Under the pieces are notes generated by a model. The model did no database searches and was not told the DNA's origin. It saw nothing but the letters and a program-made list of their open reading frames with translations. Below, in pieces: positions 61,393 through 64,000 of a DNA stretch of 64,000 bases. Source of the DNA: Epilithonimonas zeae (GTDB lineage Bacteria; Bacteroidota; Bacteroidia; Flavobacteriales; Weeksellaceae); contig NZ_CP075338.1 of assembly GCF_023278365.1 (NCBI RefSeq), positions 1,488,001 through 1,552,000 on the forward strand, read 5' to 3'. Position 1 is the first letter of the stretch; every line of letters begins with the position of its first letter. Position numbers and translations under genes: made by a program.

Positions 61393-61410
61393 GCCCGTTA
61401 AAAAACGAGC
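61393..61410 (-). terminator. Terminator of serA
   Basis: On the minus strand gctcgtt, loop, aacgggc (one G-U pair) followed by seven T. Confidence 0.8.
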
Positions 61411-61433
61411 ATTTTATTTATATTTTAGTTAAA

Positions 61434-62390
61434 TTATTTAACCAAAAGAATACTTGCAATCTGATTGGCCAACTCAGTCCCGATTCTGTCCTGCGCTTCT
61501 TCTGTAGCCGCTCCGGTGTGAGGCGTCAAAGAGATTTTTGGGTGTGTCAGGATTTTTTCAGAAGGTGTTGGCTCGTTCTCGAAAACATCCAAACCTGCGA
61601 ATGCTAATTTTCCAAAGTCTAATGCTTCAATCAAAGCTTCCTCATCAATTACGCCACCTCTTGCACAGTTTACAATCGCTGCACCAGTTTTCATTTTCTC
61701 CAATTCCGCTTTTCCGATGATTGGTCCATTCTGAGCCGGAACGTGAAGCGTTATAAAATCCGAATGCTGAATCAATTGTTCCAACGGCTCCGTTTCTATC
61801 TCCACATTGATATATTGCTGGTTGTAGAAATCTACACGTACACTTGCTTTGCCGATTCTTGTGTCAGAAGCAATCACTTTCATTCCCAATCCAAGGGCTA
61901 TTCTAGCAACTTCCTGTCCGATTCTTCCGATTCCTACAATTCCGATAGTTTTCCCTCTCAGCTCGATTCCAGCCTCATATTTTTTCTTCAATTTCGCGAA
62001 CTCAGTATTACCTTTCACAGGCATTTGTCTGTTAGAATCTTGTAAAAATCTGCTTCCTGAGAAAAGATGTGCGAAAACCAATTCCGCAACAGATTCCGAA
62101 GATGCTGCAGGTGTATTGATTACGTGTTTTCCTTTTTCTCTCGCATACGCAACTTCGATGTTGTCCATTCCAACTCCACCTCTACCGATGATTTCCAGAC
62201 TTGGACAATTGTCCACCATTTCCTTTGTCACTTTCGTCGCGCTTCTTACAAGCAAAACTTTAACTTGATTTTCGTTGATATAAGTGATTAGATTTTCCTG
62301 AGCCACTTTGTCCGTGATTACCTCAAATCCGTTTTCTTTAAGAGCGTCTATTCCAGATTGTGTCAATCCGTCATTAGCAAGTACTTTCAT
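61434..62390 (-). CDS. serA: D-3-phosphoglycerate dehydrogenase
   Basis: First enzyme of serine synthesis, oxidising 3-phosphoglycerate with NAD. A 318-residue short type without the C-terminal ACT domain. The Rossmann loop IVGIGRIGQEVARIALGLGMKVIASD, the catalytic Arg in NCARGGVIDEEAL, Glu in FENEP and His in LTPHTGAATEEA are present, and LEIIGRGGVGMDNIEVAYAREKG marks the SerA group. Lack of the ACT domain suggests no serine feedback by that route. A neighbouring serC or serB is not in this window. Confidence 0.95.
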   Translation of the reverse strand: MKVLANDGLTQSGIDALKENGFEVITDKVAQENLITYINENQVKVLLVRSATKVTKEMVDNCPSLEIIGRGGVGMDNIEVAYAREKGKHVINTPAASSESVAELVFAHLFSGSRFLQDSNRQMPVKGNTEFAKLKKKYEAGIELRGKTIGIVGIGRIGQEVARIALGLGMKVIASDTRIGKASVRVDFYNQQYINVEIETEPLEQLIQHSDFITLHVPAQNGPIIGKAELEKMKTGAAIVNCARGGVIDEEALIEALDFGKLAFAGLDVFENEPTPSEKILTHPKISLTPHTGAATEEAQDRIGTELANQIASILLVK

Positions 62391-62444
62391 TATAAATTGT
62401 ATATTTTTTTTGAAGAACAGAATCTGTTCAATAATTAATTAGTT

Positions 62445-62526
62445 TAGGAGCTTAATCCCGCTTTCCGCTATATCTTTTTCTTTTTTAGCAAAAAAAGAAA
62501 AAGGATGCCGCTGCAATCGGGGCTAG
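62445..62526 (-). repeat. Structured intergenic repeat, copy 8
   Basis: On the minus strand ctagccccgattgcagcgg, catcctttttcttttttt, gctaaaaaagaaaaag, atatagcggaaagcgggattaagctccta. TAG/CTA outer pair, CCCG/CGGG, long inner T/A stem. It sits between serA and the HAD-like gene and shares end motifs with copy 1. Confidence 0.82.
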
Positions 62527-62544
62527 GGTTTTTGTCTTCAAATC

Positions 62545-62580
62545 AAAAATTCCCGAAAGTTTGAGGCTCGGGAATTTTTT
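62545..62580. terminator. Terminator of the HAD-like gene
   Basis: Stem aaaaattcccga/tcgggaattttt with an 11-base loop, T-rich on either strand. Confidence 0.85.
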
Positions 62581-62594
62581 GATTTAAAATATTT

Positions 62595-62996
62595 TTAGTC
62601 ACGGAAAACCTCTATGGTCACTTGTTTTTCAACCATATCCGTGAATTTTCCTTTGTATCTTGTAGCTCTCACAAGATGGTTATCTATCCAATGGTAGTTC
62701 CCACCTCTTGGTTTCCCCAGCAAAACGCTGTGGTATTTGAAACCGTGTTTGTTCAACCAAGTTTCTGTGATTTCTCTCAAATCTTCTGTTCTGGAAGTGA
62801 AAAAACAAATCTGATGACCTTCGTCATACCACTTGTTGATGGTTGCCAAAGCATCCGGAAAAGGCTCGCAAGTTACCATTCTTTCAGGTTCTTCATTAGG
62901 AACATCGTCTGTAATCGTTCCATCGATATCGATGAGATAATTCTTGATATCGCCTTTCAGCATTGGGCTCAGATGTTCTACATATTCTAATTCCAT
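62595..62996 (-). CDS. HAD-superfamily phosphatase-like protein
   Basis: A 133-residue protein with the HAD catalytic motif NYLIDIDGTITDDVPNEEPE (DxDGT), the second motif FFTSRTEDLRE (T/S) and a later Lys in GKPRGGNYHWIDNH, which also has the acidic cluster. This short single-domain form is like 5'-nucleotidase- or polynucleotide-phosphatase-type HAD proteins. The frame starts with a TTG at 63005, but the ATG at 62996 lies nearer the conserved core and is preferred. Substrate unknown. Confidence 0.85.
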   Translation of the reverse strand: MELEYVEHLSPMLKGDIKNYLIDIDGTITDDVPNEEPERMVTCEPFPDALATINKWYDEGHQICFFTSRTEDLREITETWLNKHGFKYHSVLLGKPRGGNYHWIDNHLVRATRYKGKFTDMVEKQVTIEVFRD

Positions 62997-63163
62997 GAGG
63001 TTCAAAATTAAGTTGGCAAAATTACACTTTTATATCCACCACCACAAATCATTAACTAAAGTTTAATAAAATCTTAATTTTAAAGAATATTTTTCAGAAT
63101 ATTATTCGTTTAGATTGATCCAAACTTTAGTTGAATAGGATTTTTTCAACCATATTAATAAAA

Positions 63164-63189
63164 CGGAGACTTCTCTACAAGAGTCTCCG
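63164..63189 (-). terminator. Terminator of the collagen-like gene
   Basis: cggagact/agtctccg with flanking T run on the minus strand, 36 bp past the stop. Confidence 0.88.
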
Positions 63190-63224
63190 CTTTTATTTAT
63201 AATTCAGAAAGTTAATTTAAATAT

Positions 63225-64000
63225 TTAATTTAGCTTAGTAGTAACCATTCTTGAGGATCCATCGACTGTTAGAGAATTAGAGGTTGAGTTACTTACCGCC
63301 TCAACAGTAATAACATCTCCAGCAGCACCTTGAACTACCATAGACATAGAACATCTGGTGGTTGGGGATGGAATAAGATTATTGACCGGACCACTTCCAT
63401 ACGTAATAACATTACCATTCTGTTTTATTGCACCGAAAAGAACCGAACTGTTTACCGTACCAGCCAAACTGACATTAATCAGAAATATCCCTGATGAAGG
63501 CAAAACATATGTAAATACTGTAGTTGGCGTACTATTAATTGTAAATTGTGAAGTTATGGATTGCATAGAAACAATAGTAGCACCACTTCCTCCACTACTA
63601 GGCGTAGACCAAGTACCATCACCCCTAAGATATGTGGAAGAACTAGCCGTACCTGATGTTGTAGAAATTTTAGCTACAGTAACACTTGCATCCGCAATTT
63701 TAGTGGTTGTAATTTTAGAAGCGCCTACAGTTATTACTCCTGTGGAAGCAATTGTTGCATCTCCAGTCATAGTTACAGGTACACCTGGGGCATAAGGCGC
63801 TGTTGAATTGGTTAAAATCAACTGTCCGCCTGTTGTACCATTTGAAATACCTGCACCTGTACTACCGGTTGCCCCAGCAACACCTTGAATCCCCTGTGGT
63901 CCTTGAGGGCCTGTTGCCCCGGTTACTCCTACCGGCCCTTGGGGTCCGGTTGCCCCCGTCAACCCAGCAACACCAGTTGCACCGGTAACACCCTGAACAC
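63225..64000 (-). CDS. Collagen-like repeat surface protein, C-terminal part
   Basis: The open frame continues to the window edge, so the N-terminus is outside. The visible part starts with Gly-X-Y triplets ([36 protein letters not shown]) followed by a linker ([22 protein letters not shown]) and a beta-rich end of about 170 residues with [37 protein letters not shown] and [10 protein letters not shown]. Such architecture is found in exosporium, phage tail-fibre and bacterial surface collagen-like proteins; the trimer-forming tail suggests an extracellular fibre. No phage genes flank it. No T9SS end is seen. Confidence 0.85.
   Translation of the reverse strand, partial: VQGVTGATGVAGLTGATGPQGPVGVTGATGPQGPQGIQGVAGATGSTGAGISNGTTGGQLILTNSTAPYAPGVPVTMTGDATIASTGVITVGASKITTTKIADASVTVAKISTTSGTASSSTYLRGDGTWSTPSSGGSGATIVSMQSITSQFTINSTPTTVFTYVLPSSGIFLINVSLAGTVNSSVLFGAIKQNGNVITYGSGPVNNLIPSPTTRCSMSMVVQGAAGDVITVEAVSNSTSNSLTVDGSSRMVTTKLN

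Noticed and set aside
63225-64000. Collagen-like gene considered as evidence of a prophage
   Set aside because: No integrase, terminase, portal or lysis gene is visible, so a phage origin is not supported.

Overview
The window is about 64 kb of chromosome from a low-GC member of the Bacteroidota, most likely a flavobacterium of the Chryseobacterium/Weeksellaceae type. The evidence is the TAnnTTTG promoter elements, weak Shine-Dalgarno signals with several TTG/GTG starts, secreted enzymes ending in type IX secretion (T9SS) C-terminal domains, a LytS-like kinase with a LytTR regulator, a PycTM-family membrane protein, a PL10 pectate lyase, a long-form urocanate hydratase and many hairpin terminators. 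Genus is inferred from gene families only. There is no rRNA, CRISPR array, prophage module or transposase. One tRNA gene, Ser(GGA), is present.

Layout. 1-10.5 kb: end of an esterase, an MFS transporter, a tandem-repeat patch, thiolase, small membrane proteins, an ECF sigma/anti-sigma-like/outer-membrane operon, a polytopic protein, prfB and a 2-oxoacid dehydrogenase E2. 10.5-21 kb: monooxygenase-like protein, T9SS metalloprotease, LolA-like protein, DUF4294 protein, M42 aminopeptidase, rpe, ndk, purF-purC and a SMUG2-like glycosylase. 21-31 kb: secreted endonuclease I, DUF349 protein, queA, a beta-propeller-like protein, the LytTR two-component pair, acyltransferase and GNAT. 31-46 kb: a 1225-aa phosphoesterase/beta-barrel fusion, an HD-PycTM protein, a frameshifted lipoprotein gene, a GAF protein, rlmN, a second propeller paralogue, a LOG protein, polyprenyl synthase, an HTH/DUF2975 pair, rarA and DedA. 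46-64 kb: hydroxyacid dehydrogenase, thioesterase, hutU, a DUF559 nuclease between inverted repeats, pectate lyase, a GapN-like dehydrogenase, LptF/G permease, tRNA-Ser, asparaginase, serA, a HAD-like protein and the end of a collagen-like protein.

Most genes are ordinary metabolism, envelope and RNA maintenance, in single-gene or two-gene units separated by bidirectional terminators. Functional groupings are purF-purC (purines), sigma/anti-sigma/OMP, kinase/regulator, and a set of exported degradative enzymes (M36 protease, endonuclease I, pectate lyase).

The most unusual material lies between genes. (1) At least eight copies of one structured repeat (about 65-140 bp) share CCCG...CGGGATTAA/CGGATTAA motifs and outer stems whose sequence changes while pairing is kept. 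(2) A DUF559 nuclease gene sits between long inverted repeats, and a diverged copy of the hutU 3' end lies beyond it. (3) A 21-bp tandem array has a 63-bp super-period. Gene-free stretches over 300 bp: 1750-2145 (tandem array and palindrome), 17528-17968 (sigma-54-like site, two terminators, one structured repeat), 46457-46766 (terminator, structured repeat, CACAAAG-type repeat), 51317-51682 (right inverted-repeat arm, hutU tail copy, CGTCATTGCGAG-type repeat, terminator) and 57512-57829 (terminator, structured repeat).
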